DNA of 64,000 nt from Ancylobacter aquaticus (GCF_004339465.1 NZ_SMFY01000001.1:1612001-1676000); one strand, 5' to 3'. Counted from the stretch's first letter, positions 7,997-18,220 are shown. The notes: generated from the letters alone by a model not told the origin. Numbers and translations are program-made.

Positions 7997-8200
7997 ATGA
8001 CCCGCAACATCGGACCCGTCGACAAGGCCGTCCGCATCGCCCTCGGCCTCGTCCTGCTCTCGCTCACTCTCGTACTGGACGGCGATCTTCGCTGGATCGG
8101 CCTCATCGGCGTCGTGCCGCTGCTCACCGCGCTGATGGGCAATTGCCCGCTTTATTCCGTGCTCGGCCTTTCCACCTGCCCGGTGGCCGGGCGCACGTGA
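7997..8200 (+). CDS. DUF2892 (YgaP-like) small inner-membrane protein
   Basis: 67 residues with two hydrophobic hairpin segments and the family pattern MTRNIGPVDKAVRIALG at the N-terminus. A GNCPLYSVLGLSTCP stretch with two cysteines follows the second helix. In YgaP this domain is fused to a rhodanese; free-standing copies are common in BigR-controlled sulfide operons. Here it is the first gene after the palindromic operator. It probably helps handle sulfane sulfur at the membrane; the exact role is unknown. Confidence 0.88.
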   Translation: MTRNIGPVDKAVRIALGLVLLSLTLVLDGDLRWIGLIGVVPLLTALMGNCPLYSVLGLSTCPVAGRT

Positions 8201-8236
8201 GGCCGGCCGAGGCCGGTTGACGCCGAGGAGTTTCCC

Positions 8237-9118
8237 ATGACGCAGAAGCCCGAAGTGACCGGCTTCTTCGACCCGCGCACCTCGTCGATTCAGTATGTCG
8301 TTGCCGATCCGGCGGCGAAGAGGTGCGCGATCGTCGATCCGGTCCATGATTTCGACGAGAAGTCGGGCCAGACGGCCACGGTCAATGCCGACCGCATCCT
8401 CGCCTTCGTGCGGGCGCGGGGCTACACGGTGAAGTGGATTCTCGACACCCACCCCCACGCCGACCACTTCTCTGCCGCGCATTATCTCAGAGAGAAGACC
8501 GGTGCGCCCACCGCCATTGGCGAACGGGTGAAGGACGTGCAGAAACTCTGGAACAGCTTCTACAACTGGCCGGACGTGCCCGCCGACGGCTCGCAATGGG
8601 ACCGGCTGTTCCGCGAAGGTGACACGTTCAAGGTCGGCGGCATCGACGCCCGGGTGATGTTCTCGCCCGGGCACACGCTGGCTTCGATCACCTATGTCAT
8701 CGGCGATGCCGCCTTCGTCCACGACACGCTCTTCATGCCCGACAGCGGCACCGCCCGGGCGGATTTTCCCGGCGGCACCGCCAAGGTGCTGTGGAACTCG
8801 ATCCAGGCCATTCTGGCGCTTCCCAACGCGACCCGCCTTTTCACCGGCCATGACTACCAGCCGGACGGGCGGGCGCCGATGTGGGAATCCACCGTTGCCG
8901 CGCAGAAGGCGAGTAACATCCACATGGCGCGCTGCGCCACGCAGGAGGCCTTCGTCGCGGTCCGCGAGGAGCGGGACCGCAGCCTCGCCATGCCAAAGCT
9001 GATCCTGCAATCCTTGCAGATCAACACCAATGGCGGCCGGCTGCCAGTGCCGGAATCGAACGGGGTGCGTTATCTCAAGATCCCGCTCGACCTGCTCAAG
9101 GGCGCGGTGTGGGACTGA
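8237..9118 (+). CDS. blh: Beta-lactamase-like hydrolase, ETHE1/Blh-type persulfide dioxygenase
   Basis: 293-residue metallo-beta-lactamase-fold enzyme. The metal motif is H72-P-H74-A-D76-H77, with further ligands in SPGHTLASITY, the DSGTARADFPGG loop and TGHDY. The DxGxxRxDFxGG signature is typical of ETHE1/Blh persulfide dioxygenases, which oxidise glutathione persulfide to sulfite with mononuclear iron. It sits between the DUF2892 gene and the bigR-type repressor gene, the classic arrangement of the bigR operon. The sulfite produced could be exported by the YeeE-type channels downstream. Confidence 0.92.
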   Translation: MTQKPEVTGFFDPRTSSIQYVVADPAAKRCAIVDPVHDFDEKSGQTATVNADRILAFVRARGYTVKWILDTHPHADHFSAAHYLREKTGAPTAIGERVKDVQKLWNSFYNWPDVPADGSQWDRLFREGDTFKVGGIDARVMFSPGHTLASITYVIGDAAFVHDTLFMPDSGTARADFPGGTAKVLWNSIQAILALPNATRLFTGHDYQPDGRAPMWESTVAAQKASNIHMARCATQEAFVAVREERDRSLAMPKLILQSLQINTNGGRLPVPESNGVRYLKIPLDLLKGAVWD

Positions 9119-9138
9119 CGCCATTCGGGGAAGACACG

Positions 9139-9474
9139 ATGCTCGACACGCCTGCCATCGAGATCGCCGACATGAAGGCCCGGGTCGGCGAGGCCTCGGC
9201 CTTTCTGAAAACCCTGTCCAACCCCGACCGGCTGATGGTGGCCTGCGCGCTGGTGCAGGGCGAACGCTCGGTGCGCGAGTTGGAGGACCTTCTCGGCATC
9301 CGCCAGCCCGGCCTGTCGCAGCAGATCGCCGGGCTGCGCACGGCCGGGCTGATCGTCGGGCGCAAGGAGGGCAAGCAGGTTTTCTACCGCCTCGCCGATC
9401 CGCGCGTCGAAGCCTTCATCGCCACCATGCATGCCCTGTTCTGCGCGCCGCACGCGGCCGAAGCGACGCGATAG
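9139..9474 (+). CDS. bigR: ArsR-family redox repressor BigR/SqrR type
   Basis: 111-residue winged-helix protein starting at the ATG that follows GGGGAAG; an earlier in-frame ATG at 9109 overlaps the preceding gene and is less likely. It has two cysteines, C36 in the VACALVQGE helix and C102 in LFCAPHA. Their 66-residue separation equals that of C42 and C108 in BigR, where a disulfide or polysulfide bridge releases DNA. Recognition helix region: RQPGLSQQIAGLR. It should repress this operon through the palindrome at 7920-7949 and derepress on sulfide/persulfide. Confidence 0.9.
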   Translation: MLDTPAIEIADMKARVGEASAFLKTLSNPDRLMVACALVQGERSVRELEDLLGIRQPGLSQQIAGLRTAGLIVGRKEGKQVFYRLADPRVEAFIATMHALFCAPHAAEATR

Positions 9475-9492
9475 CCCCACGACGGAAGCCCC

Positions 9493-9939
9493 ATGACGGA
9501 ATTCACCCCGATTGCCTCCCTCATAGGCGGCGCCCTCATCGGCCTCAGCGCCGTGCTGATGATGCTGGCGGAGGGCCGCATCGCCGGCATCAGCGGCATC
9601 GCCAGCCGGCTCCTTCCGCCTTATGGCGACAAATCCTCTGCGGAAAGATCAGCCTTTGCCGGCCGGCTGGCCTTCGTCGCCGGGCTGGTCGCCGCGCCTT
9701 TTCTCTACGCCGCCGCCACCGGCACGGCCGTGGTGCAGACAGTGTCGTCCAATCTCGCATTGATGGCGGTCGCCGGCCTGCTGGTCGGCTTTGGCTCAGT
9801 CTGGGGCTCGGGCTGCACCTCGGGGCATGGCGTGTGCGGCCTGTCGCGCCTGTCGCGGCGCTCCTTTGTCGCCACCGGCGTGTTCATGGCGGCGGGCTTT
9901 GCCACCGTCTATGTCATGCGCCATGTGATGGGGAGCTGA
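9493..9939 (+). CDS. YeeE/YedE family transporter subunit (PmpA-like)
   Basis: 148-residue membrane protein with four hydrophobic segments and the YeeE/YedE signature [17 protein letters not shown], whose two cysteines line the sulfur-ion path in thiosulfate channel YeeE. It is a half-size member that pairs with the second half-size protein encoded 3 bp downstream. In bigR operons this pair is thought to export or import small sulfur oxyanions such as sulfite or thiosulfate. Confidence 0.9.
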   Translation: MTEFTPIASLIGGALIGLSAVLMMLAEGRIAGISGIASRLLPPYGDKSSAERSAFAGRLAFVAGLVAAPFLYAAATGTAVVQTVSSNLALMAVAGLLVGFGSVWGSGCTSGHGVCGLSRLSRRSFVATGVFMAAGFATVYVMRHVMGS

Positions 9940-9942
9940 GGC

Positions 9943-10374
9943 ATGCGGGTTCCGTTTGCGTCCATCCTGGTCAATCTCGGCCTCGGCCTGCTGTTCGGCG
10001 TCGGGCTCATTGTTTCCGGCATGAGCGACCCGGCCAAGGTGCTGAACTTCCTCGATCTCACCGGCACGTTCGACCCCTCGCTCGCCTTCGTCATGGGCGG
10101 CGCGGTCGTGGTCGCCTTCATCGGCTACCGGCTGGTGCTGACGCGGGACAAGCCGCTCATGGCGCCGCGCTTCCAACTGCCGACCCGGTCCGATATCGAC
10201 GCAAGGCTGATCGTCGGGCCGGCGCTGTTCGGCATGGGCTGGGGGCTGGGCGGCTTCTGCCCCGGCCCGGCCTTCACCGCGCTGGGACTGGCCGCGCCGG
10301 GAACGCTAGCCTTTCTTCCCGCCATGCTGGCGGGGATGTGGGCGGCGCGGTGGGTGGCCGAACGCGGGCGCTGA
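9943..10374 (+). CDS. YeeE/YedE family transporter subunit (PmpB-like, DUF6691)
   Basis: 143-residue membrane protein corresponding to the C-terminal half of a full-length YeeE, with the second cysteine signature GMGWGLGGFCPGPAFTALG near residue 92. It starts 3 bp after its partner gene, so the two are translationally linked. Together they should form one channel. It is the last gene of the BigR-type operon; no obvious terminator follows before the HAD gene. Confidence 0.9.
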   Translation: MRVPFASILVNLGLGLLFGVGLIVSGMSDPAKVLNFLDLTGTFDPSLAFVMGGAVVVAFIGYRLVLTRDKPLMAPRFQLPTRSDIDARLIVGPALFGMGWGLGGFCPGPAFTALGLAAPGTLAFLPAMLAGMWAARWVAERGR

Positions 10375-10422
10375 ATACCAGCGCCGCTGGACGAAGGACG
10401 AGGGGAGGGCTAGACCGCTCAC

Positions 10423-11115
10423 ATGCGGCCCGGGCTCATCATCTTCGACTGCGACGGCGTGCTGATCGACAGCGAGATGCTCGCTGCACGCGCGCTCGTC
10501 ACCGAGCTCGCCTGCCACGGCGTCGCCGTCGACATGGATTTCGTGGCACGCCATTTCATCGGCCGAGCCCACACGGTGATCCGGACCGAGGTGCAGGCGC
10601 GCTTCGGCAGCGATCTGCCGGCCTCCTTCGAGGGGGATTACCGCAGCCGGCTGCTCGCCGCCTTCGAGACGGGCCTCGCTCCCATGGAAGGGGCGGTGGA
10701 GGCGCTGGCGGCGCTCACCGTGCCGTTCTGTCTCGCCACCTCGTCCAGCCCGCCGCGTCTGGCCGCCTCGCTGCGGATCGTGGGGCTGGCGGAGGTGTTC
10801 GCGGGCCGCGCCTTCACCGCCTCGCAGGTAGCGCGCGGCAAGCCGGCGCCGGACCTTTTCCTCTATGCGGCGGCGCAGATGGGCGCCCACCCGGCCGCCT
10901 GCGTGTTGGTGGAAGACAGCGCGGCGGGCGTCGCCGCCGGGCTTGCCGCCGGCATGGAGGTTTGGCATTTCGTCGGCGGCGCGCACTTCGCGGCCATGGA
11001 CATGCCGCTGCCCGCCGGGATAACCCCCCACCAGCGCTTCGCCCGCTTCTCGCAAATCCGGGCGGCGATGCCCTCTCTCTTTCACGTCCCGGCCGGCATA
11101 GCAGACCCGACATGA
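10423..11115 (+). CDS. HAD-IA family phosphatase, beta-phosphoglucomutase/sugar-phosphatase-like
   Basis: 230 residues with all four HAD motifs: FDCDGVLIDSE with nucleophile D9 and acid D11, ATSSSPPR for motif II, GKPAPDLFLYAA with the motif III lysine, and VEDSAAGVAAG for motif IV. The helical cap lies at 15-80. It belongs to sugar-phosphatase-type HADs. It overlaps the following SorC regulator gene by ATGA and leads a polyol operon, so a phosphorylated sugar or polyol is the likely substrate. Similar genes occur in sorbitol/mannitol clusters. Confidence 0.85.
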   Translation: MRPGLIIFDCDGVLIDSEMLAARALVTELACHGVAVDMDFVARHFIGRAHTVIRTEVQARFGSDLPASFEGDYRSRLLAAFETGLAPMEGAVEALAALTVPFCLATSSSPPRLAASLRIVGLAEVFAGRAFTASQVARGKPAPDLFLYAAAQMGAHPAACVLVEDSAAGVAAGLAAGMEVWHFVGGAHFAAMDMPLPAGITPHQRFARFSQIRAAMPSLFHVPAGIADPT

Positions 11116-12071
11116 GCCTGACCCCCACCATCGACGCCACGATCGACGACCAGGCAGCCCGCGCGGCCTGGCTCTATTATGTCGGGGGCCTGACCCAGGA
11201 CCAGATCGCCAGCGAGATGGGGCTGTCGCGCCAGCGCGCGCAGCGCCTCGTCAGCCGGGCGGCGGCTGCCGGGCTCATACACGTGCGGCTCAACCATCAC
11301 CTCGCCCGCTGTATCGGACTGGAGGCGGCGCTGCGCGAACGCTTCGGGCTGGTGCGCTGCCGGGTGATGCCGGGGCTCGGGCCGTCGCGCGACCCGGTGC
11401 GCTCCATCGCCCCGGCGGCGGCCGAAGAGATGGAGCGGGTTCTGGCGGAGTCCGGCTCGCGCGTCATCGCGCTCGGCACCGGGCGGGCTCTGCGCGGCAT
11501 GGTGGACGCGCTGAGCCCGGTGGAGGCGCCGCAGCACCGGCTGGTCTCGCTGCTCGGCAACATCGCGCTCGATGGCTCGGCTTCCTATTTCGAGGTCATC
11601 ATGCGCCTCGCCGAAAAGGTGCGGGCGCCGCATTACCCGATGCCCGTCCCGGTGCTCGTCGACACGGTCGAGGAGAACCGCACGCTCCAGGCGCTCGGCG
11701 CGGTGCGCAAGGTGCGCGGGCTGGCGCAGAAGGCGGACGTGACCTTTGTCGGCGTCGGTCAGATGAGCGAGGACGCGCCGCTGATGACCGACGGCTTCCT
11801 CACCCCGGACGAACTGCACGAGATCCAGCGTGCCGGCGCGGCGGGCGAGGTGGCCGGGTGGATCTATGACGGGCAGGGGCGCTATCTCGACCTGTCCCTC
11901 AATGCGCGCCTTACCGGAGTGAGGGTGGAGATCGCCACGCCGGAGCGCCCGGTGATCGGCATTGCCGCCGGCGCCGCCAAGATCGTCGCGCTCAGGGCGG
12001 CGCTGACCTCCGGCATCATCAACGGCCTCGTGACCGATGAGCCGACCGCCGCCGGCATTCTGGCAGGCTGA
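11112..12071 (+). CDS. SorC/DeoR-family sugar-binding transcriptional regulator (polyol operon)
   Basis: 319 residues. An N-terminal helix-turn-helix (YVGGLTQDQIASEMGLSRQRAQRLVSRA, about 19-46) is followed by a large SorC sugar-binding domain with the LGTGRALRGMVD loop and a C-terminal GIAAGAAKIVALRAAL segment. It starts inside the HAD stop (ATGA). SorC regulators respond to phosphorylated sugars and control the adjacent operon, here the mannitol/sorbitol-type ABC genes. Similar in plan to the second SorC regulator at 28 kb. Confidence 0.9.
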   Translation: MSLTPTIDATIDDQAARAAWLYYVGGLTQDQIASEMGLSRQRAQRLVSRAAAAGLIHVRLNHHLARCIGLEAALRERFGLVRCRVMPGLGPSRDPVRSIAPAAAEEMERVLAESGSRVIALGTGRALRGMVDALSPVEAPQHRLVSLLGNIALDGSASYFEVIMRLAEKVRAPHYPMPVPVLVDTVEENRTLQALGAVRKVRGLAQKADVTFVGVGQMSEDAPLMTDGFLTPDELHEIQRAGAAGEVAGWIYDGQGRYLDLSLNARLTGVRVEIATPERPVIGIAAGAAKIVALRAALTSGIINGLVTDEPTAAGILAG

Positions 12072-12329
12072 GTCTTCGCCCCAACCCCCTCGCTGCACAC
12101 GCGCATGTGAGGCTTGTGACGCATCGGCCACGTGCCCGGCGGTGGCGTGGGGTGCACACTAAGTGTCCGGGCTGCCGCATATAATACCACAAAATGGCGC
12201 GCTTTCGACCAAAGACGGGCGGACTGCTCGCGCGTGCAGCATCGAATTCACTTGACGCCTGCATGGGTGCGCGTGAGTATTTGCCCATACGGCGATTATT
12301 TGCTCAAGAACGCCGAAGGGAGGAATGCT

Positions 12330-13652
12330 ATGACCATGACATTGCGCGCCCTCGCGGGTGCCTCGCTGACGGTTGCCCTCATGGGCACGGCCTCGGCGCA
12401 GACCACCATCACCGTCGCCACCGTGAACAATGGCGACATGATCCGAATGCAGCGCCTGACCCCCGAGTTCAACGCCCTGCATCCCGACATCAAGGTCAAC
12501 TGGGTGACGCTGGAAGAGAACGTGCTGCGCCAGCGCGTGACCACCGACATCGCCTCCAAGGGCGGCCAGTATGACGTGCTGACCATCGGCAATTACGAAG
12601 TGCCGATCTGGGCCAAGCAGGGCTGGCTGATGCCGCTGGAGAACCTCGGCGCCGATTACGACCAGGCCGATCTTCTGCCGCAGGTGGCGCAGGGCCTCAC
12701 CGTCGATGGCAAGCTGCACGCCGTGCCGTTCTACGCCGAGAGCTCCATGCTCATGTACCGCACCGACCTTTTGGAGAAGGCCGGGCTGAAGATGCCCGAG
12801 AATCCCGATTGGGATTTCATCACCGACGCGGCGGCGAAGATGACCGACAAGGGCGCCGGCATCTATGGCATCTGCCTGCGCGGCAAGGCCGGCTGGGGCG
12901 AGAACATGGCGTTCCTCACCTCGATGAACAATTCCATGGGCGGCGCCTGGTTCGACATGGAGTGGAAGCCTGAGTTCACAGGTCCCGAGTGGAAGAAGAC
13001 CCTCGACACCTATCTGAAGCTGATGAAGGAATACGGCCCCCCCGGCTCGTCTTCCAACGGCTTCAACGAGAACCTCGCGCTGTTCCAGACCGGCAAGTGC
13101 GGCATGTGGATCGACGCGACCGTCGCCGCCTCCTTCATCTCGGACCCGAAGGAATCGCAGGTCGCCGACAAGGTGGGCTTCGCCCCCTCGCCGGTGCGCA
13201 AGGGCGGCTCGAACCACGGCAACTGGCTGTGGTCGTGGAACCTCGCCATCCCGGCGACCACGTCCAAGGCGGAAGCTGCCAAGACCTTCGTCGCCTGGGC
13301 GACCTCGCCGGCCTATGCCAAGCTGGTCGCTGAGAAGGACGGCATCGCCAATGTGCCCCCCGGCACGCGCACCTCGCTCTACAAGAACCCGGAATACGTG
13401 AAGGTCGCGCCCTTCGCCGAGATGACGCTAACCGCCATCGAGGCGGCCAACACCCAGAAGCCGTCCGAAAAGGCGGTGCCCTATACGGGTGGCCAGTTCG
13501 TCGCGATCCCGGAGTTCCAGGCAATCGGCACGGCGGTGGGACAGCAGTTCTCGGCCGCGCTCGCCGGCAGTGCGACCGCCGACCAGGCGCTCGCCGCCGC
13601 GCAGGCCCTCACCACCCGTGAGATGACCCGCGCCGGCTACCCCAAGAAGTAG
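12330..13652 (+). CDS. Polyol (sorbitol/mannitol) ABC transporter substrate-binding protein
   Basis: 440-residue extracellular solute-binding protein family 1. The start chosen is the ATG after GGGAGGAATGCT; reading further upstream is not supported. A signal peptide ends ...GTASA before QTTITVATVNNGDM. Internal features such as AVPFYAESSMLMYRTDLLEKAGL and LWSWNLAIP are typical of SmoE/MtlE-type polyol receptors. It is followed by two GC-rich stem-loops and then both permease genes. Ligand inferred from the mannitol dehydrogenase and fructokinase in the operon. Confidence 0.9.
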   Translation: MTMTLRALAGASLTVALMGTASAQTTITVATVNNGDMIRMQRLTPEFNALHPDIKVNWVTLEENVLRQRVTTDIASKGGQYDVLTIGNYEVPIWAKQGWLMPLENLGADYDQADLLPQVAQGLTVDGKLHAVPFYAESSMLMYRTDLLEKAGLKMPENPDWDFITDAAAKMTDKGAGIYGICLRGKAGWGENMAFLTSMNNSMGGAWFDMEWKPEFTGPEWKKTLDTYLKLMKEYGPPGSSSNGFNENLALFQTGKCGMWIDATVAASFISDPKESQVADKVGFAPSPVRKGGSNHGNWLWSWNLAIPATTSKAEAAKTFVAWATSPAYAKLVAEKDGIANVPPGTRTSLYKNPEYVKVAPFAEMTLTAIEAANTQKPSEKAVPYTGGQFVAIPEFQAIGTAVGQQFSAALAGSATADQALAAAQALTTREMTRAGYPKK

Positions 13653-13660
13653 GCGTTACG

Positions 13661-13681
13661 GGCCTTCGCACCGCGAAGGCC
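13661..13681 (+). other. Stem-loop 1 after the binding-protein gene
   Basis: GGCCTTCGC (13661-13669) and GCGAAGGCC (13673-13681) form a perfect 9-bp stem with a 3-nt loop, 8 bp after the stop codon. There is no T-run. It probably protects or partly terminates the binding-protein mRNA. Confidence 0.65.
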
Positions 13682-13718
13682 GCTCGGTCCGCTCGGCGCC
13701 CGCCCGCGCCGGGCTGTT

Positions 13719-13763
13719 TCCCGACACGGTGCGGGTGTCTCCCGCTCCCGCGCCGTGTCGGGA
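13719..13763 (+). other. Stem-loop 2 between binding-protein and permease genes
   Basis: Positions 13719-13735 pair with 13747-13763 as a 17-bp stem with one G-U wobble and an 11-nt loop. There is no T-run, and translation resumes 145 bp later. Such strong intra-operon hairpins are known (malE-malF) to raise binding-protein mRNA over permease mRNA. Confidence 0.7.
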
Positions 13764-13908
13764 CCTCCCCTCGCAAGGGCAGGTTCCTGATGAGCAAGCC
13801 GGCGCCCCGAGGCGTCGCCCTTGCAGTCGCGCCCCCTTCGATCCGTTCCGTTTTTCCGAGCCCCCAGCGCGCTTCGCCCGCGGCGCGCCCTGGCCAGGGA
13901 GGCCCCCC

Positions 13909-14781
13909 ATGGCGACGCAAGCCTCACGCATTGCCGGCCGGCTGATGCTCTCCCCGGCGGTTCTGCTGCTCTTTCTCTGGATGATCGTGCCGCTGGGCAT
14001 GACCATCTATTTCTCCTTCCTGCGCTTCAACCTGCTGATGCCGGGAACGGAACAGTTCACCGGCTTCGAGAACTACACCTACTTCTTCACCGACCCCGCC
14101 TTCTGGCCCGCGTTGGTGAACACGTTGACCCTCGTGCTGGGCGTGCTGGCGATCACCGTGGTCGGGGGCGTGGCGCTGGCGGTGCTGCTCGACCAGCCCA
14201 TGTGGGGGCAGGGGATCGTACGTATCCTCGTCATCGCGCCGTTCTTCGTCATGCCGAGCGTGTCCGCGCTGGTGTGGAAGAACATGCTGATGAACCCGGT
14301 CAACGGGCTGTTCGCCGCGCTGGCGCGGGGGCTCGGGCTGGAGCCCATCGACTTCTTCGCCGACGCGCCCCTGGCCTCCATCATCGCCATCGTCGCCTGG
14401 CAATGGCTGCCTTTCGCGACGCTGATCCTGTTCACCGCGATGCAGAGTCTCGACCGCGAGCAGATGGAAGCGGCCGAGATGGACGGCGCCGGCCCGGTCT
14501 GGCGGTTCGTTCACCTCACCATCCCCCATCTGATGAGGGCGGCGACGGTGGTGGTGCTGATCCAGACCATCTTCCTGCTGTCGGTCTTCGCTGAAATCCT
14601 CGTCACCACAAATGGCGGGCCGGGCACGGCTTCCACCACGCTGACCTTCCTCGTCTACATGCAGTCCATGCTGCAGTTCGACGTCGGACTGGGTTCGGCG
14701 GGCGGCATCGTCGCCGTCATCCTCGCCAACATCGTCGCGATCTTCCTGATGCGGATGATCGGCAAGAACCTGGAGGCATGA
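13909..14781 (+). CDS. Polyol ABC transporter permease 1 (MalF type)
   Basis: 290-residue permease with six hydrophobic segments and the ABC-permease EAA loop (MEAAEMDGAGPVWRFVHLTIP, about 186-206). The start follows AGGGAGG; the in-frame extension to 13729 runs through the stem-loop region and is rejected. The N-terminus MLSPAVLLLFLWMIVPLGMT is typical of family-1 sugar permeases. It pairs with the next permease, whose ATG lies 1 bp after this stop. Confidence 0.92.
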   Translation: MATQASRIAGRLMLSPAVLLLFLWMIVPLGMTIYFSFLRFNLLMPGTEQFTGFENYTYFFTDPAFWPALVNTLTLVLGVLAITVVGGVALAVLLDQPMWGQGIVRILVIAPFFVMPSVSALVWKNMLMNPVNGLFAALARGLGLEPIDFFADAPLASIIAIVAWQWLPFATLILFTAMQSLDREQMEAAEMDGAGPVWRFVHLTIPHLMRAATVVVLIQTIFLLSVFAEILVTTNGGPGTASTTLTFLVYMQSMLQFDVGLGSAGGIVAVILANIVAIFLMRMIGKNLEA

Positions 14782-14782
14782 G

Positions 14783-15613
14783 ATGGCACGCGAGGCTACC
14801 AAGGGCCACAAGGCCGCTGTCACCTTCCTCGCCTGGGGCGTGGCGCTGCTGATCTTCTTCCCCATCCTGTGGACGTTCCTCACCTCCTTCAAGACCGAGG
14901 GCGAGGCGATCAACTCGCACCCGTCTTTCCTGTTCTTCGACTGGACGCTGGAAAACTACGAGACGGTGAACCAGCGCTCCGACTACCTCGCGCACTTCTG
15001 GAACTCGGTTGTGATTTCCGTCGGCTCCACCGTGCTCGGGCTCATCATCGCGGTGCCGGCGGCGTGGTCGATGGCCTTCGTGCCCGGCAAGCGCACCAAG
15101 GACATCCTGATGTGGATGCTCTCCACCAAGATGCTGCCGGCGGTGGGCGTGCTCGTGCCGATCTACCTGCTGGCGCGCGACGCCGGGCTGCTCGACACCA
15201 AGACCGGGCTCGTCATCGTGCTCACCATGGTGAACCTGCCGATCATCGTGTGGATGCTCTATACCTACTTCAAGGAAATCCCCGCCGAGATACTCGAAGC
15301 CGCGCGCATGGACGGGGCCACCCTGTCCTCGGAAATCCTCTATGTGCTGACGCCCATGGCGGTGCCGGGCATCGCTTCCACGCTGCTGCTCAACGTCATT
15401 CTGGCGTGGAACGAGAGCTTCTGGACGCTGAACCTGACCGCCGCCAGCGCCGCGCCGCTCACTGCCTTCATCGCCAGCTATTCCAGCCCGGAAGGGCTGT
15501 TCTACGCCAAGCTTTCGGCGGCCAGCACCATGGCCATCGCGCCGATCATGATCCTGGGCTGGTTCAGCCAGAAGCAGCTCGTGCGCGGGCTGACCTTCGG
15601 CGCCGTGAAATAG
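14783..15613 (+). CDS. Polyol ABC transporter permease 2 (MalG type)
   Basis: 276 residues, six membrane segments, with the EAA motif [21 protein letters not shown] near 170-190. The N-terminal [19 protein letters not shown] pattern is characteristic of MalG-type sugar permeases. It forms a heterodimer with the preceding permease and docks the ATPase encoded 10 bp downstream. Confidence 0.92.
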   Translation: MAREATKGHKAAVTFLAWGVALLIFFPILWTFLTSFKTEGEAINSHPSFLFFDWTLENYETVNQRSDYLAHFWNSVVISVGSTVLGLIIAVPAAWSMAFVPGKRTKDILMWMLSTKMLPAVGVLVPIYLLARDAGLLDTKTGLVIVLTMVNLPIIVWMLYTYFKEIPAEILEAARMDGATLSSEILYVLTPMAVPGIASTLLLNVILAWNESFWTLNLTAASAAPLTAFIASYSSPEGLFYAKLSAASTMAIAPIMILGWFSQKQLVRGLTFGAVK

Positions 15614-15623
15614 GGAGAGACTT

Positions 15624-16622
<999 letters not shown>

Positions 16623-16741
16623 CCTCCTGCGCCCCTGCCTGCCTCGCCTGAAATACGGCGCCCGGCCTTCGGGCCGCGCCTTCAACGTCGCCCGCAACGT
16701 CGCCTGTGCGCGCATGGTGCGACAACCGGAAGATCTGAGAG

Positions 16742-18193
16742 ATGACGACCCCCGCCCCCGCGCTTCCCGCCTATGCGGCTCCCGCCTATGACCGCGCCCG
16801 CCTGACGCCGGGCATCGTCCATATCGGCCTCGGCAATTTTCACCGGGCCCATCAGGCGGTCTATCTCGACGATCTTTTCGCTCTCGGCGAGGGCCATGAC
16901 TGGGCCATCATCGGGGCCGGCGTGCGCCCGGCCGATGCGGCAATGCGCGAGGCGCTGAAGGCGCAGGACTGCCTCTCCACCGTCATCGAACTGGACCCCC
17001 ATGGCCGAAGCGCCCGCCGCATCGGCGCAATGATCGACTTTCTGCCCGTCGAGCCGGGCAATGGCGCGCTCATCGCCGCGATGGCGCGGCCGGAAATCCG
17101 CATCGTCAGCCTCACCGTGACCGAGGGCGGCTATTTCATGGACCCGGCCGGGCGGCTCGACACCGGCGCCCCCGGCATCCGGGCCGATGCGGCTAACCCC
17201 GCCGCGCCGGAAACCGCGTTCGGCGCCATCCTCGCCGCGCTCACGCTCCGGCGCGCGGCGGGCTTGCCCCCCTTCACCGTGATGTCCTGCGACAACCTCC
17301 CCGGCAATGGCCATGTGACGCAGCAGGTGGTGGTGGGGCTGGCGCAGCTTTTCGATGCCGACTTCGCCGCCTGGGTGGAGGCCAATGTCGCCTTTCCCAA
17401 TGGCATGGTCGATCGCATCACCCCCGCCACCGGGGAGCGCGAGCGCGCCATGGCGGCGGCTTTCGGGCTCGACGACCCGGTGCCCGTCACCTGCGAGCCT
17501 TTCCGCCAATGGGTGCTGGAGGATTATTTCCCCACCGGGCGCCCGGCGCTGGAGAAGGTCGGGGTGGTCTTCACCGAGCATGTCCACGCCTATGAGGCGA
17601 TGAAGATCCGCATCCTCAATGGCGGCCATGCCATCATCGCCTATCCCGGCGGGCTGATGGATGTCGCCCTCGTCCATGAGGCGATGGAAGAGCCGCTCAT
17701 CTCCGCCTTCCTCGACAAGGTGGAGCGCGAGGAGATCATTCCCATCGTGCCACCGGTGCCCGACACGGACCTTGAAGCCTATTACAGCGTCATCCGCGAG
17801 CGTTTCGCCAACCCGGAAGTGGCCGACACGGTGCGCCGGCTCTGCCTCGACGGCTCCAACCGCCAGCCGAAATTCATCGTGCCCTCGATCCGCGACAACC
17901 GCGCCGCCGGCCGCCTGCCCAAGGGCCTGATCCTCGAATCCGCCCTGTGGTGCCGCTATTGCGCGGGAACCAGCGACAGCGGCGCCGTGATCGAGCCGAA
18001 CGACCCGAACTGGGACGAACTCACCGCCCGCGCCTGCGCCGCCAAGGACGACCCGGCGGTGTGGCTGGCGATGGACGAGGTCTATGGCGATCTCGGCAGC
18101 GATCCCGAAATCGTGGTGGCTTTCGCGCACGCGCTGCGCGCGCTATGGGCGAGGGGCGCCCGCGCGGTCCTCACCGATTATCTCGCGGGCTGA
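16742..18193 (+). CDS. mtlK: Mannitol 2-dehydrogenase family polyol dehydrogenase
   Basis: 483 residues, the usual length for long-chain polyol dehydrogenases. NAD-binding loop GLGNFHRAHQAVYLD is near residue 24. The catalytic motif K288-x4-N293-x2-H296 (MKIRILNGGHA) keeps the exact spacing of the family (K295/N300/H303 in the Pseudomonas enzyme). Predicted reaction: D-mannitol (or D-arabinitol/sorbitol) to fructose (or xylulose) with NAD. It follows the ABC importer and precedes a fructokinase, giving a complete route from mannitol to fructose 6-phosphate. Fructuronate reductase is less likely in this context. Confidence 0.92.
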   Translation: MTTPAPALPAYAAPAYDRARLTPGIVHIGLGNFHRAHQAVYLDDLFALGEGHDWAIIGAGVRPADAAMREALKAQDCLSTVIELDPHGRSARRIGAMIDFLPVEPGNGALIAAMARPEIRIVSLTVTEGGYFMDPAGRLDTGAPGIRADAANPAAPETAFGAILAALTLRRAAGLPPFTVMSCDNLPGNGHVTQQVVVGLAQLFDADFAAWVEANVAFPNGMVDRITPATGERERAMAAAFGLDDPVPVTCEPFRQWVLEDYFPTGRPALEKVGVVFTEHVHAYEAMKIRILNGGHAIIAYPGGLMDVALVHEAMEEPLISAFLDKVEREEIIPIVPPVPDTDLEAYYSVIRERFANPEVADTVRRLCLDGSNRQPKFIVPSIRDNRAAGRLPKGLILESALWCRYCAGTSDSGAVIEPNDPNWDELTARACAAKDDPAVWLAMDEVYGDLGSDPEIVVAFAHALRALWARGARAVLTDYLAG

Positions 18194-18220
18194 CACCGAA
18201 CGACCCGGAGGTTCGCGCCG

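Noticed and set aside
9030..12071. A 1013-codon open frame on the plus strand
   Set aside because: Most of it is an alternative frame over the BigR-operon and HAD genes. Only its last 319 codons from 11112, with helix-turn-helix and SorC domain, are a real gene.
16682..18130. A 482-codon minus-strand frame opposite mannitol 2-dehydrogenase
   Set aside because: Low-complexity antisense frame without ribosome-binding site; the plus strand encodes an intact catalytic motif.
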